Source: Pantoea cypripedii (GTDB lineage Bacteria > Pseudomonadota > Gammaproteobacteria > Enterobacterales > Enterobacteriaceae). Taken from it: 64,000 bases of DNA. How positions within the stretch are numbered: the first letter of the stretch is position 1; each line of letters opens with the position of its first letter. The notes beneath the pieces are model-generated. The model was not told the origin of the DNA and made no database searches. It saw only the letters and a list, made by a program, of their open reading frames with translations. The position numbers were made by a program, and so were the translations under genes. Positions 44,626-53,376 of the stretch are shown here, one piece after another. The stretch is from NCBI RefSeq assembly GCF_002095535.1, contig NZ_MLJI01000001.1, forward strand, positions 62,001 through 126,000, written 5' to 3'.

Positions 44626-45912
44626 ATGAAAACCTCGCTGTTTAAAAGCCTCTATTTTCAGGTGCTGGTTGCCATAGGCATCGGCGTTCTGTTAGGCCAT
44701 TTTTATCCTGAGTTAGGCGCGCAGATGAAGCCGCTCGGAGATGGCTTTGTTAAGTTGATCAAGATGATCATCGCCCCCGTGATTTTCTGTACGGTGGTGA
44801 CCGGTATTGCCGGCATGGAGAGCATGAAAGCAGTTGGGCGGACTGGCGCGGTTGCGCTGCTCTATTTTGAAATTGTCAGCACCATCGCGCTGATTATCGG
44901 CCTGATTGTGGTCAACGTGCTTCAGCCGGGTGCGGGAATGAACATTGACCCTGCCACGCTGGATGCCAAAGCGGTTGCGATGTATGCCCAGCAGGCGGAA
45001 CAGCAGGGTGTGATTGCCTTCCTGCTGGATGTGATCCCGAACAGCGTGATCGGTGCCTTTGCCAGCGGCAACATCCTGCAGGTGCTGTTGTTTGCGATTT
45101 TGTTCGGTTTTGCCCTGCATCGTCTGGGAGATAAAGGCACGCTGATTTTTAACGTGATTGAAAGCTTCTCCAAAGTCATCTTCGGCATCATCAATATGAT
45201 TATGCGTCTGGCCCCGATTGGTGCTTTCGGCGCGATGGCGTTCACCATCGGTAAATACGGTGTCGGCTCGCTGGTGCAGCTCGGCCAGCTGATTATTTGC
45301 TTCTATATCACCTGTATTTTGTTCGTGGTGGTGGTGCTGGGGCTGATTGCCCGCGTTGCGGGTTTCAACATCCTTAAATTCGTGGCTTACATCAAAGAAG
45401 AGTTGCTGATCGTGCTGGGCACCTCTTCTTCAGAATCTGCGCTGCCGCGTATGCTGGATAAGATGGAACGCCTCGGGTGTAAGAAGTCGGTGGTGGGGCT
45501 GGTGATCCCAACGGGTTACTCATTTAACCTCGATGGCACCTCGATTTATCTGACGATGGCCGCCGTGTTTATCGCTCAGGCGACCAACGCGCATATGGAC
45601 GTCTTTCATCAGATCACCCTGCTGGTGGTGCTGCTGCTGTCATCGAAAGGGGCAGCGGGTGTGACCGGCAGTGGCTTTATCGTGCTGGCCGCCACCTTGT
45701 CGGCGGTGGGGCATCTGCCGGTGGCCGGTCTGGCGTTGATTCTCGGCATTGACCGTTTTATGTCCGAAGCCCGTGCATTAACTAACCTCGTCGGTAATGG
45801 TGTGGCGACGGTGGTGGTGGCGAAGTGGGTCGGTCAGCTGGATGAGAAGCAATTGCAGGAGACGCTTTCTTCAGCGAAAAAGGTAAAAAACGCGCCAGAA
45901 TCTTCACTGTAA
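44626..45912 (+). CDS. dctA: DctA, C4-dicarboxylate:cation symporter
   Basis: A 428-residue transporter of the DAACS family, the same length as E. coli DctA. It begins [20 protein letters not shown]. The re-entrant serine-rich loop [14 protein letters not shown] and the substrate/cation motif [23 protein letters not shown] are intact, with [11 protein letters not shown] near the end. It imports succinate, fumarate, malate and aspartate aerobically. In E. coli it is induced by DcuSR and CRP; no clear CRP site is visible in the 229-base region upstream. A long stem-loop follows the gene. Confidence 0.97.
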   Translation: MKTSLFKSLYFQVLVAIGIGVLLGHFYPELGAQMKPLGDGFVKLIKMIIAPVIFCTVVTGIAGMESMKAVGRTGAVALLYFEIVSTIALIIGLIVVNVLQPGAGMNIDPATLDAKAVAMYAQQAEQQGVIAFLLDVIPNSVIGAFASGNILQVLLFAILFGFALHRLGDKGTLIFNVIESFSKVIFGIINMIMRLAPIGAFGAMAFTIGKYGVGSLVQLGQLIICFYITCILFVVVVLGLIARVAGFNILKFVAYIKEELLIVLGTSSSESALPRMLDKMERLGCKKSVVGLVIPTGYSFNLDGTSIYLTMAAVFIAQATNAHMDVFHQITLLVVLLLSSKGAAGVTGSGFIVLAATLSAVGHLPVAGLALILGIDRFMSEARALTNLVGNGVATVVVAKWVGQLDEKQLQETLSSAKKVKNAPESSL

Positions 45913-45938
45913 AGCAGCAATTGCGTTAATTTGCCGGG

Positions 45939-45975
45939 AAATGCCCGCTGTGACTTGCCCTCACAGCGGGCATTT
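45939..45975 (+). terminator. stem-loop after dctA
   Basis: AAATGCCCGCTGTGA (45939-45953) pairs perfectly with TCACAGCGGGCATTT (45961-45975) around CTTGCCC. The A/T ends give a short T-run on either strand, so it is probably the dctA terminator. Confidence 0.8.
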
Positions 45976-46157
45976 GCATAATAAACCCCATTGATTTTTT
46001 TCCCGGTTTTTCACCTCGTTGCGCGACTTCCTGGCCATCTTGTGGTCAAAGAGTCAGTTGAAGAATAAACGTGGCGGTAAACTGCCGCACCGGTCGCGGT
46101 TATGTGCGACCGAACGTGCCGTGATAACGAGTGTTGATCTGTTTGATAGGGGTTCAC

Positions 46158-47666
46158 ATGCAGGGCACCAGAATTCGGCTTTTGGTTGGCGGATGGCTGC
46201 TGGCGGCATCCGGTTTCAGCGTACACGCCGAAACGCTCCAGCCTGATCCCGCCTGGCAGGAAGGCAAACTGGACAATGGTTTTAGCTGGCAGCTGCTGAC
46301 TACGCCGCAGCGTCCCAGTGACCGTATTGAGCTACGCCTGATCGTTAATACCGGTTCGCTGGTGGAGAGTGCACAGCAAACCGGTTTCAGCCATTTGTTA
46401 CCACGTCTGGCGTTGGTGCATAACACCGCGCTCGACACCAATCAGCAACGTGCGCTGTGGCAGCAGGCGATGGATCCCCATAGTCCATTGCCACCGGCGA
46501 TTTCGTCGTATGATTTCACCCAATACAATCTGAGCCTGCCCAATAACCGGCCGGAATTGCTGAAAGAAGCGCTGAGCTGGCTGTCGGCAACCGCAGGCAA
46601 AATGACGCTGAATGAACAGGTGGTGGCAAGCGCTCTGAGCGCGTCCGATCCCATCGCCACCTGGCCACCCAATACCCAGGATGTCTGGTGGCGCTATCGT
46701 CTGAAAGGCTCCGCGCTGCTGGCGCACGACCCTGGCCAGCAGCCGCGTGCGCCGGTGGACATTGCGCAGCTGAAAACGTTTTATCAACAGTGGTACACGC
46801 CTGATGCTATGACGCTGTACGTGGTCGGTAATGTCGATAGCCGCGGTCTGGCGGAGCAGATTAATAAAGCGTTCTCGGCCTTACAGGGCAAACGGCTGTC
46901 ACCGGCGGCGATGCCGACGCTGTCGCCGCTGCCGCATCAGCCAGTGAACCTGGTGAATGGTGGGATGAGTCAGGATCGCTTATCGCTGGTGTGGGACACC
47001 GCGTGGCAGCCGATTCGTGATTCGCAAAACCTGGAACATTACTGGCAGAGCGACCTGGCGCGTGAAGCGTTGTTCTGGCATGTGCAGCGTGCGCTGGGCG
47101 ATAGCAAAGCGCAAAGCGTGCAGGTCGGCTTTGATTGCCGTGTGCTGTATCAGCGTGCGCAGTGCGCCATCAATATGGATAGCCCTAACGCCTCGCTGCA
47201 ACAGAATATGAATCTGGTGGCGAAAGAGCTGGCGGCGGTACGTGATAAAGGCTTACCGCAGGACGAATTTGATGCGCTGATGGCGCAGAAACTGCTGGAG
47301 CTGAACAAGCTGTTCGCTACCTACGCGCGCACCGACACGGATATTCTGATGGGGCAGCGTCTGCGCTCGCAGCAAAATGCGGTGGTAGATATCGCGCCAG
47401 AGCAGTATCAGAAGCTGCGCCAGGCGTTTCTCGGCGGTTTAACCCGTGACCAGCTCAATCAGGAATTGCGTCAGCAACTGTCGCAGGAACTGACCATGGT
47501 GCTGATTCAGCCGGAAGGTGAAGCGGAAACCAATGTGAAGATGTTGCAGGAAGGCTGGGATAAAGTGATGGCCCCGCCAGCTACCCCGGCAACGCCTGTT
47601 AGCCCGGATGATGGCAAAAGCGACGGCAATGCCAGCGGTAGTGAACTGGCCCCGCCGTCGTCATAA
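46158..47666 (+). CDS. yhjJ: YhjJ, M16-like periplasmic protein without the zinc motif
   Basis: A 502-residue protein matching E. coli YhjJ from MQGTRIRLLVGGWLLAASGF through the C-terminal Pro/Ser tail. A signal peptide ends near VHAETLQ. The M16 peptidase fold is visible (LDNGFSWQLLTTPQRPSDRI, YTPDAMTLYVVGNVD). The zinc-binding HxxEH is replaced by SHLLPRL, so it cannot be a normal metallopeptidase; this also holds in E. coli. I chose ATG 46158 to match E. coli rather than the earlier frame opening at 46131. A stem CGGTCGC/GCGACCG lies 45 bases before it (46091-46112). It converges with the esterase gene, four bases apart. Confidence 0.93.
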   Translation: MQGTRIRLLVGGWLLAASGFSVHAETLQPDPAWQEGKLDNGFSWQLLTTPQRPSDRIELRLIVNTGSLVESAQQTGFSHLLPRLALVHNTALDTNQQRALWQQAMDPHSPLPPAISSYDFTQYNLSLPNNRPELLKEALSWLSATAGKMTLNEQVVASALSASDPIATWPPNTQDVWWRYRLKGSALLAHDPGQQPRAPVDIAQLKTFYQQWYTPDAMTLYVVGNVDSRGLAEQINKAFSALQGKRLSPAAMPTLSPLPHQPVNLVNGGMSQDRLSLVWDTAWQPIRDSQNLEHYWQSDLAREALFWHVQRALGDSKAQSVQVGFDCRVLYQRAQCAINMDSPNASLQQNMNLVAKELAAVRDKGLPQDEFDALMAQKLLELNKLFATYARTDTDILMGQRLRSQQNAVVDIAPEQYQKLRQAFLGGLTRDQLNQELRQQLSQELTMVLIQPEGEAETNVKMLQEGWDKVMAPPATPATPVSPDDGKSDGNASGSELAPPSS

Positions 47667-47669
47667 GTT

Positions 47670-48542
47670 TCAGGTTTTGGCCCGCAGCCACTCGGTCACC
47701 AGCATTGGCCAGCTGGCTAACGGCAAATCAGCGACGCCACGGATGCCAAATCCGTGGCCGCCTTTCTGATAGAAATGAATTTCTGCCGGAACCTGGTTTT
47801 CGCGCAGCGCGCTAAAGAACACCATGCTGTTATTGACCGATACCGTCTCATCGTCCGCCGCGTGGATCAGCAACGTCGGTGGCGTCTGGTTGTGCACCCT
47901 GGTTTCCAGCGAATAAGCCTCAATGGTTTTCTCATCCGGCCAGGCGCCCAGCAGGCGGGTGCGCGAACTCTCGTGCGCCAGACCATCACGCATGCTGATC
48001 ACCGGGTAAATCAGTACCATCGCGTCGGGCCGTGGGGAAAAGCTGTCCGCCTGATCCTGCACCGGATAAATCTTCTCGGCGAACCGCGTGCCGAGGCTGG
48101 CGGCGACATGTCCGCCTGCGGAGAAGCCCATCATCACAATATATTTGCCGTTCATCCCACGCTGCGCGCGTTCGCGCAATACCCGCACCGCCCGTTGCGC
48201 ATCTGCCAGTGGGGCGTCGGGGCCTTCATGATGGCCGTCATAGGGTAAACGGTAGGTCATCACCGCCAGCGTATATCCCATCGAGGTGAAGAAGGTTGCC
48301 AGTGCGCTACCTTCCCGATCGATAAGTACCCGCTGATAACCGCCACCCGGTGCGACCAGCAGCGTGATGCCGTTGGAGTCCTGTGGATGCCAGATCGCCA
48401 TTTCCGGGCAGCGTACGCCCGTGGCGGCGCGATCGTAGGGTTCATATTCTTTGGCGAGATCGACAATTTGCGGCTGTGCGCGTGAGTCGCTGGCACCGGG
48501 GGCATCACCGTGCGGCCAGATATTAATAATTTCTGTGTGCAT
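47670..48542 (-). CDS. alpha/beta-hydrolase, BD-FAE-like esterase
   Basis: A 290-residue alpha/beta-hydrolase. The nucleophile elbow GFSAGG is present (about residues 137-142), with the oxyanion loop VAPGGGYQRV, an acid in IHAADDETVSVNNSM and the catalytic His in KGGHGFG. These are the features of BD-FAE/acetyl-xylan esterase-type enzymes. There is no signal peptide, so it is cytoplasmic; the substrate is unknown, possibly an acylated sugar. In E. coli kdgK and yhjJ are neighbours and no such gene lies between them, so it is an insertion relative to K-12. Proximity to kdgK may hint at sugar-acid metabolism, but this is weak. Confidence 0.85.
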   Translation of the reverse strand: MHTEIINIWPHGDAPGASDSRAQPQIVDLAKEYEPYDRAATGVRCPEMAIWHPQDSNGITLLVAPGGGYQRVLIDREGSALATFFTSMGYTLAVMTYRLPYDGHHEGPDAPLADAQRAVRVLRERAQRGMNGKYIVMMGFSAGGHVAASLGTRFAEKIYPVQDQADSFSPRPDAMVLIYPVISMRDGLAHESSRTRLLGAWPDEKTIEAYSLETRVHNQTPPTLLIHAADDETVSVNNSMVFFSALRENQVPAEIHFYQKGGHGFGIRGVADLPLASWPMLVTEWLRAKT

Positions 48543-48874
48543 AAATCAGTCCTGAGCGAGTTATGTTGTCTTTCTTGTTGTCGCGGCCGGATCAACAGCC
48601 TCCTGCTGTTGTTGATTAAAACATGGTCTTTTTTACGGCGATCGTCCAGCCGAAAACCGGCGATCAGCAGAGATTCGGACAAAACCTGGCGCACATTTTT
48701 TTTGCCATAACTCGTTGAATTTAAAATTAGATCTTAAGTATGGCTAAAGTGCTGTTACCCGTTCTGGCGGGGTTTTGGATTGCATCAGGCAATAAGCAAA
48801 ATTTACCGGGATAAATGCGGATTTAAGGGAAATTTTCAGGGCGGTGTTGTTAGCCGGGATGATGATTGGTTGGC
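48543..48874. other. intergenic region between the esterase and kdgK
   Basis: No gene is supported in these 332 bases. They should contain the minus-strand promoter of the esterase near 48543-48700. A 24-codon frame at 48740-48814 (MAKVLLPVLAGFWIAS...) has no ribosome site. I see no strong palindrome. Confidence 0.4.
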
Positions 48875-48901
48875 GAAAAAACGCCCTGGCTGGCAGGGCG
48901 T
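48875..48901 (-). terminator. rho-independent terminator of kdgK
   Basis: On the minus strand ACGCCCTG (48901-48894) pairs with CAGGGCGT (48888-48881) around CCAGC, followed by a T-run. It begins eight bases after the kdgK stop. Confidence 0.9.
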
Positions 48902-48908
48902 GGTCCTG

Positions 48909-49841
48909 TTACTGCGGCATGGCACTTAGCGGGATAATTGCGCCACGATGCTGAATCACCGTGCTGGCGGTAAGATGGCCGCGCGCGGCAGCCGCATCCG
49001 GGTCGGCACCCTGCAGGCGCAGCGCCAGATACCCCGCGCTAAATGAATCCCCAGCGGCAGTGGTATCGATCACTTTTTCTTTCGCCAGTTTAATGGCGGG
49101 CACATCAACCAGCGGCGCATCACCCACCGCCACCAGGCAGGATTCCGCCCCACGTTTGATGACGATTTCCGCGACACCCGCCGCGCGCGTGCGGGCAATC
49201 ACTGTTTCCAGCGGCTGCTCGCCCCACAGCAGATGCTCATCATCCAGCGTCAGGAAGGCGATATCGGTGTTTTGCAGCATGGCGGCATAGGCCTGCTGCG
49301 CGCTGGCCTTATCTGCCCACAAGCGCGGACGATAGTTATTATCGAAAATCACTTTGCCGCCGTTGCGGCGACAGGCACTGAGCAGTGCCATTAACTTCTC
49401 GCGGCTGGCGGCAGGTAAAATCGCCAGACTGATGCCGCTCAGATAGAGGTAATCGTAATGTGCCAGCTGCTGGCAAATCGCGTCAGATTGCGGGCTATCG
49501 AGCCAGTAGCGTGCGGCGGCATCGCTGCGCCAGTACCAGAAGGTACGCTCGCCGTGTTCATCGGTTTCGATGAAGTACAGGCCGGGCATTTTATTGTCGA
49601 GCCGCTGGATTAAATCGGTCTGCACCTGTTCCTGTTGCCAGGCGGCAATCATCTGGTCACTGAAGCTGTCGGTGCCGAGTGCGGTAACGTAATCCACGCG
49701 CAGCTGCTCTGTGGCAGACTGGCGCGCCAGATATACCGCGGTGTTCAGCGTATCGCCGCCAAAACCGCGTTTGATGTTCTCACCTTTTTCGGACAGCTCA
49801 ATCATGCATTCGCCAATGATGGCGATTTTCTTCTGCGTCAT
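48909..49841 (-). CDS. kdgK: KdgK, 2-keto-3-deoxygluconate kinase
   Basis: A 310-residue PfkB/ribokinase-family kinase close to E. coli KdgK (309). The first signature is KRGFGGDTLNTAVYLARQ, and the second, with the catalytic aspartate, is DTTAAGDSFSAGYLALRL. Substrate-binding YFIETDEHGERTFWYWRSDAA is present. It phosphorylates 2-keto-3-deoxygluconate to KDPG in pectin and hexuronate breakdown. I chose ATG 49841 (MTQKKIAIIGECM). The divergent gene is pdeH. The 13-base palindrome AAAACGGCGTTTT (49909-49921) and a half-site GGTTTCAAAG lie in the promoter region; KdgR control is likely from other species but the site is not certain. Confidence 0.95.
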   Translation of the reverse strand: MTQKKIAIIGECMIELSEKGENIKRGFGGDTLNTAVYLARQSATEQLRVDYVTALGTDSFSDQMIAAWQQEQVQTDLIQRLDNKMPGLYFIETDEHGERTFWYWRSDAAARYWLDSPQSDAICQQLAHYDYLYLSGISLAILPAASREKLMALLSACRRNGGKVIFDNNYRPRLWADKASAQQAYAAMLQNTDIAFLTLDDEHLLWGEQPLETVIARTRAAGVAEIVIKRGAESCLVAVGDAPLVDVPAIKLAKEKVIDTTAAGDSFSAGYLALRLQGADPDAAAARGHLTASTVIQHRGAIIPLSAMPQ

Positions 49842-50045
49842 GGTCTTCGGCCTGTAGTGAATTCTGCCTCTAGTCTCGCGTCTGGTATGGCAGTCGTCAA
49901 TGTTTTTCAAAACGGCGTTTTAATTCCACTTAAGGTTTCAAAGTGGGGTTTCTGCGGTGATTTAGCGGTCAAACCGCCGTTTGTTTTACCGATTAAGCGC
50001 GACATGCGCTGTTACACTCAAGAGCTCGTGTGGCTGCTCGGTTGA

Positions 50046-50072
50046 TAAAGTTATCCAGGTGATCGCCGATAA
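50046..50072 (+). promoter_or_regulatory. FliA (sigma28) flagellar promoter of pdeH
   Basis: TAAAGTTA (50046-50053), an 11-base spacer, then GCCGATAA (50065-50072) matches the sigma28 consensus TAAAGTTT-N11-GCCGATAA at all but one position. It ends 51 bases before the pdeH ATG, in the right orientation. E. coli pdeH (yhjH) is known to be a class III flagellar gene. Confidence 0.92.
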
Positions 50073-50123
50073 TTGCCGCTGAGATGCTATTTGCAGGCAC
50101 TCACCACCTACCAGGAAAAAACC

Positions 50124-50897
50124 ATGGTGATGAAGAAATTAAGTCATCGGCTGCCTTCTTCAATTGAACTGGAGCAACAACAGGAAACGCGTCTCTTCTG
50201 GCAGCAGTGCCAACGATTCTATACTTTCCAGCCGATCTACCAGGTCTCAGGCCGCTTGCTGGCTATTGAATTACTGACTGCGGTGACACACCCATCCGCA
50301 CCAGAAAAAAGGCTTTCGCCGGAAATCTATTTTGACGCGCTGGATATTGCGCAGCGTCTCGACGTGGTGCAGGAACAGCTTGAGTTGCTGATGCAGTGGT
50401 CGGTGCTTTTTAGCCAGCGTCAGCTGGTGGCATCGGTCAATATTGATGGCCCGACGCTGCTGGCAATTCAGCAACATCCACAGATCCGCAGCCTGATTGC
50501 CCAACTGCCATGGGTACGTTTTGAACTCACCGAACACCATGTGTTGCCGCAGGAAGAGATGATCGCGCAAATGCCAGAACTTGGCCCGTTGTGGCTGGAT
50601 GATTTCGGCTCCGGTATGGCGAACTTTTCAGCACTGACTGAACTGCGTTACGACTATATCAAGCTATCGCGTGAGCTGTTTATCCTGCTGCGTTCTACCG
50701 AAGAAGGGCGCACGCTGTTTTCCATGTTGCTGGCGCTGATCAATCGTTATTGCAACGGCGTCATCGTCGAGGGCGTGGAAACCGAGGAAGAGTGGCAGCA
50801 GGTGCGCAGTTCGCCCGCGATGGCTGCGCAAGGTTATTTCTTCTCCCGCCCGGTTCCGTTTAGCGAGCTGGAAAACATGGCCTTAGCGCTTCCCTGA
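50124..50897 (+). CDS. pdeH: PdeH, c-di-GMP phosphodiesterase (EAL)
   Basis: A 257-residue stand-alone EAL-domain enzyme like E. coli PdeH/YhjH (255). The signature reads AIELL rather than EAL, as in E. coli (VELL). The metal and catalytic residues are present in SVNIDGPTL, RFELTEHHVL, LWLDDFGSGMANFSAL, IKLSRELF and VIVEGVETEEEW. There is no membrane segment. It keeps c-di-GMP low in flagellated cells so that the motor runs and cellulose is not made. ATG 50124 follows CAGGAAA; ATG 50130 is the alternative. Its sigma28 promoter lies just upstream. It is divergent from kdgK. Confidence 0.95.
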   Translation: MVMKKLSHRLPSSIELEQQQETRLFWQQCQRFYTFQPIYQVSGRLLAIELLTAVTHPSAPEKRLSPEIYFDALDIAQRLDVVQEQLELLMQWSVLFSQRQLVASVNIDGPTLLAIQQHPQIRSLIAQLPWVRFELTEHHVLPQEEMIAQMPELGPLWLDDFGSGMANFSALTELRYDYIKLSRELFILLRSTEEGRTLFSMLLALINRYCNGVIVEGVETEEEWQQVRSSPAMAAQGYFFSRPVPFSELENMALALP

Positions 50898-50958
50898 TGC
50901 GTTCCTTAACGTCTCGACTATCTTTAAATGAGACGTGGAAGGGCAAGGAGGAAGCAGC

Positions 50959-53019
50959 ATGTCTCGAACAGGAAAAGTCCTGAGCTGGGTTATCGGGATT
51001 TTTTTGTTGCTGGTTGTGGTGGTCGTGGTTGTGATTACAACCTTTGACTGGAACCGCCTGAAGCCAACCATCAACCAGAAAGTCTCGGCAGAACTGAATC
51101 GACCTTTCGCCATTCGCGGCGATTTAGGTGTCAGCTGGGTGCGCAATCGCGCAGAACCCGGCTGGCGCAGCTGGGTGCCATGGCCGCAGGTCCATGCCGA
51201 TGACATCATGCTGGGCAATCCCCCGGCGATTGCGGATGTCACCATGGTGCATTTACAGCGGGCCGAAGCGACCTTAGCGCCGCTGGCGTTGCTGCATAAG
51301 CAGGTTTATCTGCCGTGGATCAAACTGCAACAACCGGATGCCCGCCTGGTTCAAACCGCCGACAAACAAAACAACTGGACTTTCAACCTCGCCAGCAGCA
51401 GCAACAGCGATGCCAATGCTGCTCCTTCGGCGTGGTCGTTCCGCCTCGATAATATCCTGTTCGATCAGGGGCAGATTCGTTACCTCGATGCCATCAACAA
51501 AGCCGATGTCAGCGTCACCATCAACCCGCTGGGTAAACCGGTGCCTTACGCGCAGGTGGCGGGCGGCAATGATCAGCAGCAGGGTGCGGGTGACTTTGTG
51601 TTTGGCTGGAAAGCCAGCGGCACTTACAACAATCAACGCCTCGATGGTGAGGGCAAAATCGGTGGCATGCTGTCGCTGCGCAGCCAGACCACGCCATTCC
51701 CGTTGCAGGTTGATGTGCGTAATGGCACCACGCGGGTACGCGTCGATGGCACTTTGCAGGACCCGCTCAATCTCGGCGGGCTGGATGTGCGCCTGCGCTT
51801 CGCGGGCGACACGCTGGCGAATTTGTATGGTTTAACCGGCGTGTTGTTGCCGGATACGCCGCCGTATGAAACCGATGGGCACCTGATCGCGCGCTTCAAC
51901 GAGGACAAAGGACCATCGTTCCGCTATGAAAACTTTAACGGTCATATCGGTGACAGCGATATTCATGGTTCGCTGGTTTATCGCCAGCAAAAAACGCGTC
52001 CGATGCTGACCGGCGAACTGTCCTCAAATCAGCTGCGCATGGCCGATTTGGGGCCGCTGATTGGCGTCAACTCTGGTAAGGGCAGCGAGAAAACGCAACA
52101 GGCGAAAGCGCAGCGTGGCGAAGCCTCTACGCAACCCGCCGATCGCGTGCTGCCGCATGACAAGTTTGCCACCAAAAGCTGGAACGCTATGGATGCCGAT
52201 GTGAAGTTCAGCGGCAAACGCATCGAACACAGCAATTCGCTGCCGTTAAGCGATCTTTATACCCATTTGCAGCTGAATAACGGCGATTTACGTCTTGATC
52301 CGCTGCGCTTCGGTATGGCCGGAGGGACGCTTAACTCCACCATCCATCTGGAGGGCGATCGCACGCCGATGCGCGGTCGCGCGGATTTGCATGTACGCAA
52401 ACTGAAGCTGCGCCAGCTATTTCCTGGCGTGCAGGCGATGCAGAAAAGCCTCGGCCAGTTAAATGGCGACGCGACGCTGAGCGGCACCGGTAATTCGGTG
52501 GCGGATTTGCTGGCAACCAGCAACGGTGAGCTGAAGCTGCTGATGAACGACGGGCTGATCAGCCGTAGCCTGATGGAAATCGCCGGGTTGAATGTCGGCA
52601 ACTATGTGGTCGGTAAGATTTTTGGCGATGATGAAGTGCGTATCAACTGCGCTGCCACCGATCTCAACATCCGTAACGGGCTGGCGACGCCGCAGCTGTT
52701 TGTGTTTGATACCGAGAATGCGGTGATTAATGTGTCAGGCAGTGCCAACTTCGCCAATGAACGCCTCGATTTAACCATCGATCCTGAGAGTAAAGGCGTG
52801 CGTATCATTACGCTGCGTTCACCGCTTTACGTGCGCGGCACCTTTAAAAACCCCGACGCCGGAGTGAAAGCCGGGCCGCTGATTGCCCGTGGTGCCGCTG
52901 CCGTGGCGCTGGGTACGGTGCTGGCACCGGCTGCGGCATTGCTGGCGCTGGTTTCGCCGAGCGACACCGATAGCAATCAATGCAGCAATGTATTGCAGCA
53001 GATGAAGCAGAAGAAATGA
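50959..53019 (+). CDS. yhjG: YhjG, AsmA-family protein
   Basis: A 686-residue member of the AsmA/TamB-like family, comparable to E. coli YhjG (691). One N-terminal membrane helix (about residues 8-30, VLSWVIGIFLLLVVVVVVVI) anchors a long beta-rich periplasmic domain. The AsmA N-terminal block reads FDWNRLKPTINQKVSAELNRPFAIRGDLG and the C-terminal block LATSNGELKLLMNDGLISRSLMEIAGLN. Such proteins are thought to form lipid-transfer bridges to the outer membrane; the role of YhjG is unproven. AAGGAGG (50945-50951) fixes the ATG at 50959, although the frame opens at 50935. Its stop abuts the convergent ppiC stop. Confidence 0.92.
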   Translation: MSRTGKVLSWVIGIFLLLVVVVVVVITTFDWNRLKPTINQKVSAELNRPFAIRGDLGVSWVRNRAEPGWRSWVPWPQVHADDIMLGNPPAIADVTMVHLQRAEATLAPLALLHKQVYLPWIKLQQPDARLVQTADKQNNWTFNLASSSNSDANAAPSAWSFRLDNILFDQGQIRYLDAINKADVSVTINPLGKPVPYAQVAGGNDQQQGAGDFVFGWKASGTYNNQRLDGEGKIGGMLSLRSQTTPFPLQVDVRNGTTRVRVDGTLQDPLNLGGLDVRLRFAGDTLANLYGLTGVLLPDTPPYETDGHLIARFNEDKGPSFRYENFNGHIGDSDIHGSLVYRQQKTRPMLTGELSSNQLRMADLGPLIGVNSGKGSEKTQQAKAQRGEASTQPADRVLPHDKFATKSWNAMDADVKFSGKRIEHSNSLPLSDLYTHLQLNNGDLRLDPLRFGMAGGTLNSTIHLEGDRTPMRGRADLHVRKLKLRQLFPGVQAMQKSLGQLNGDATLSGTGNSVADLLATSNGELKLLMNDGLISRSLMEIAGLNVGNYVVGKIFGDDEVRINCAATDLNIRNGLATPQLFVFDTENAVINVSGSANFANERLDLTIDPESKGVRIITLRSPLYVRGTFKNPDAGVKAGPLIARGAAAVALGTVLAPAAALLALVSPSDTDSNQCSNVLQQMKQKK

Positions 53020-53301
53020 TCAGTTACGCCACAGCACCTTGATGATGTGGTAACCAAAGGCGGTTTTCACCGGTCCGTAAGGTTGCAGTAACGGGCAGCT
53101 GAACACCGCCTTATCAAAGGCTGGCACCATCTGGCCTTTGCGGAATTCGCCCAAATCGCCGCCGTTACGTCCGGAGGGGCAGGTGGAGTGTTTTTTTGCC
53201 AGCTGCTGGAAGTTTGCGCCTTTTTCCAGCTGGGCCAGCAGCGCTTTTGCCTGTGCTTCATCCTTCACCAGGATGTGTAAAGCCGCTGCAGTTTTCGCCA
53301 T
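53020..53301 (-). CDS. ppiC: PpiC, parvulin-type peptidyl-prolyl isomerase
   Basis: A 93-residue single-domain parvulin, the same size as E. coli PpiC. Residues [36 protein letters not shown] and [14 protein letters not shown] cover the active-site histidines and the family fold. It is cytoplasmic and speeds proline cis-trans isomerisation. It is divergent from rep, with which it shares a 75-base promoter region, as in E. coli where ppiC lies beside rep. Its stop directly meets that of yhjG, marking the boundary between two blocks that are far apart in E. coli. Confidence 0.96.
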   Translation of the reverse strand: MAKTAAALHILVKDEAQAKALLAQLEKGANFQQLAKKHSTCPSGRNGGDLGEFRKGQMVPAFDKAVFSCPLLQPYGPVKTAFGYHIIKVLWRN

Positions 53302-53319
53302 GATTCGGTCTCAGTTGTG

Positions 53320-53339
53320 TATAATCGTCGCGCATTATA
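53320..53339. promoter_or_regulatory. overlapping -10 elements of the divergent rep and ppiC genes
   Basis: TATAAT on the plus strand (53320-53325, preceded by TGTG) points to rep; TATAAT on the minus strand (53339-53334) points to ppiC. The -35 elements are not convincing. Confidence 0.5.
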
Positions 53340-53376
53340 CCCGCCTCCTTCTGATTTAACTGAGTGAAATTCCGCT

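Noticed and set aside
48740..48814. 24-codon frame (MAKVLLPVLAGFWIAS...) in the esterase-kdgK gap
   Set aside because: No ribosome site and no conserved context; too short to support.
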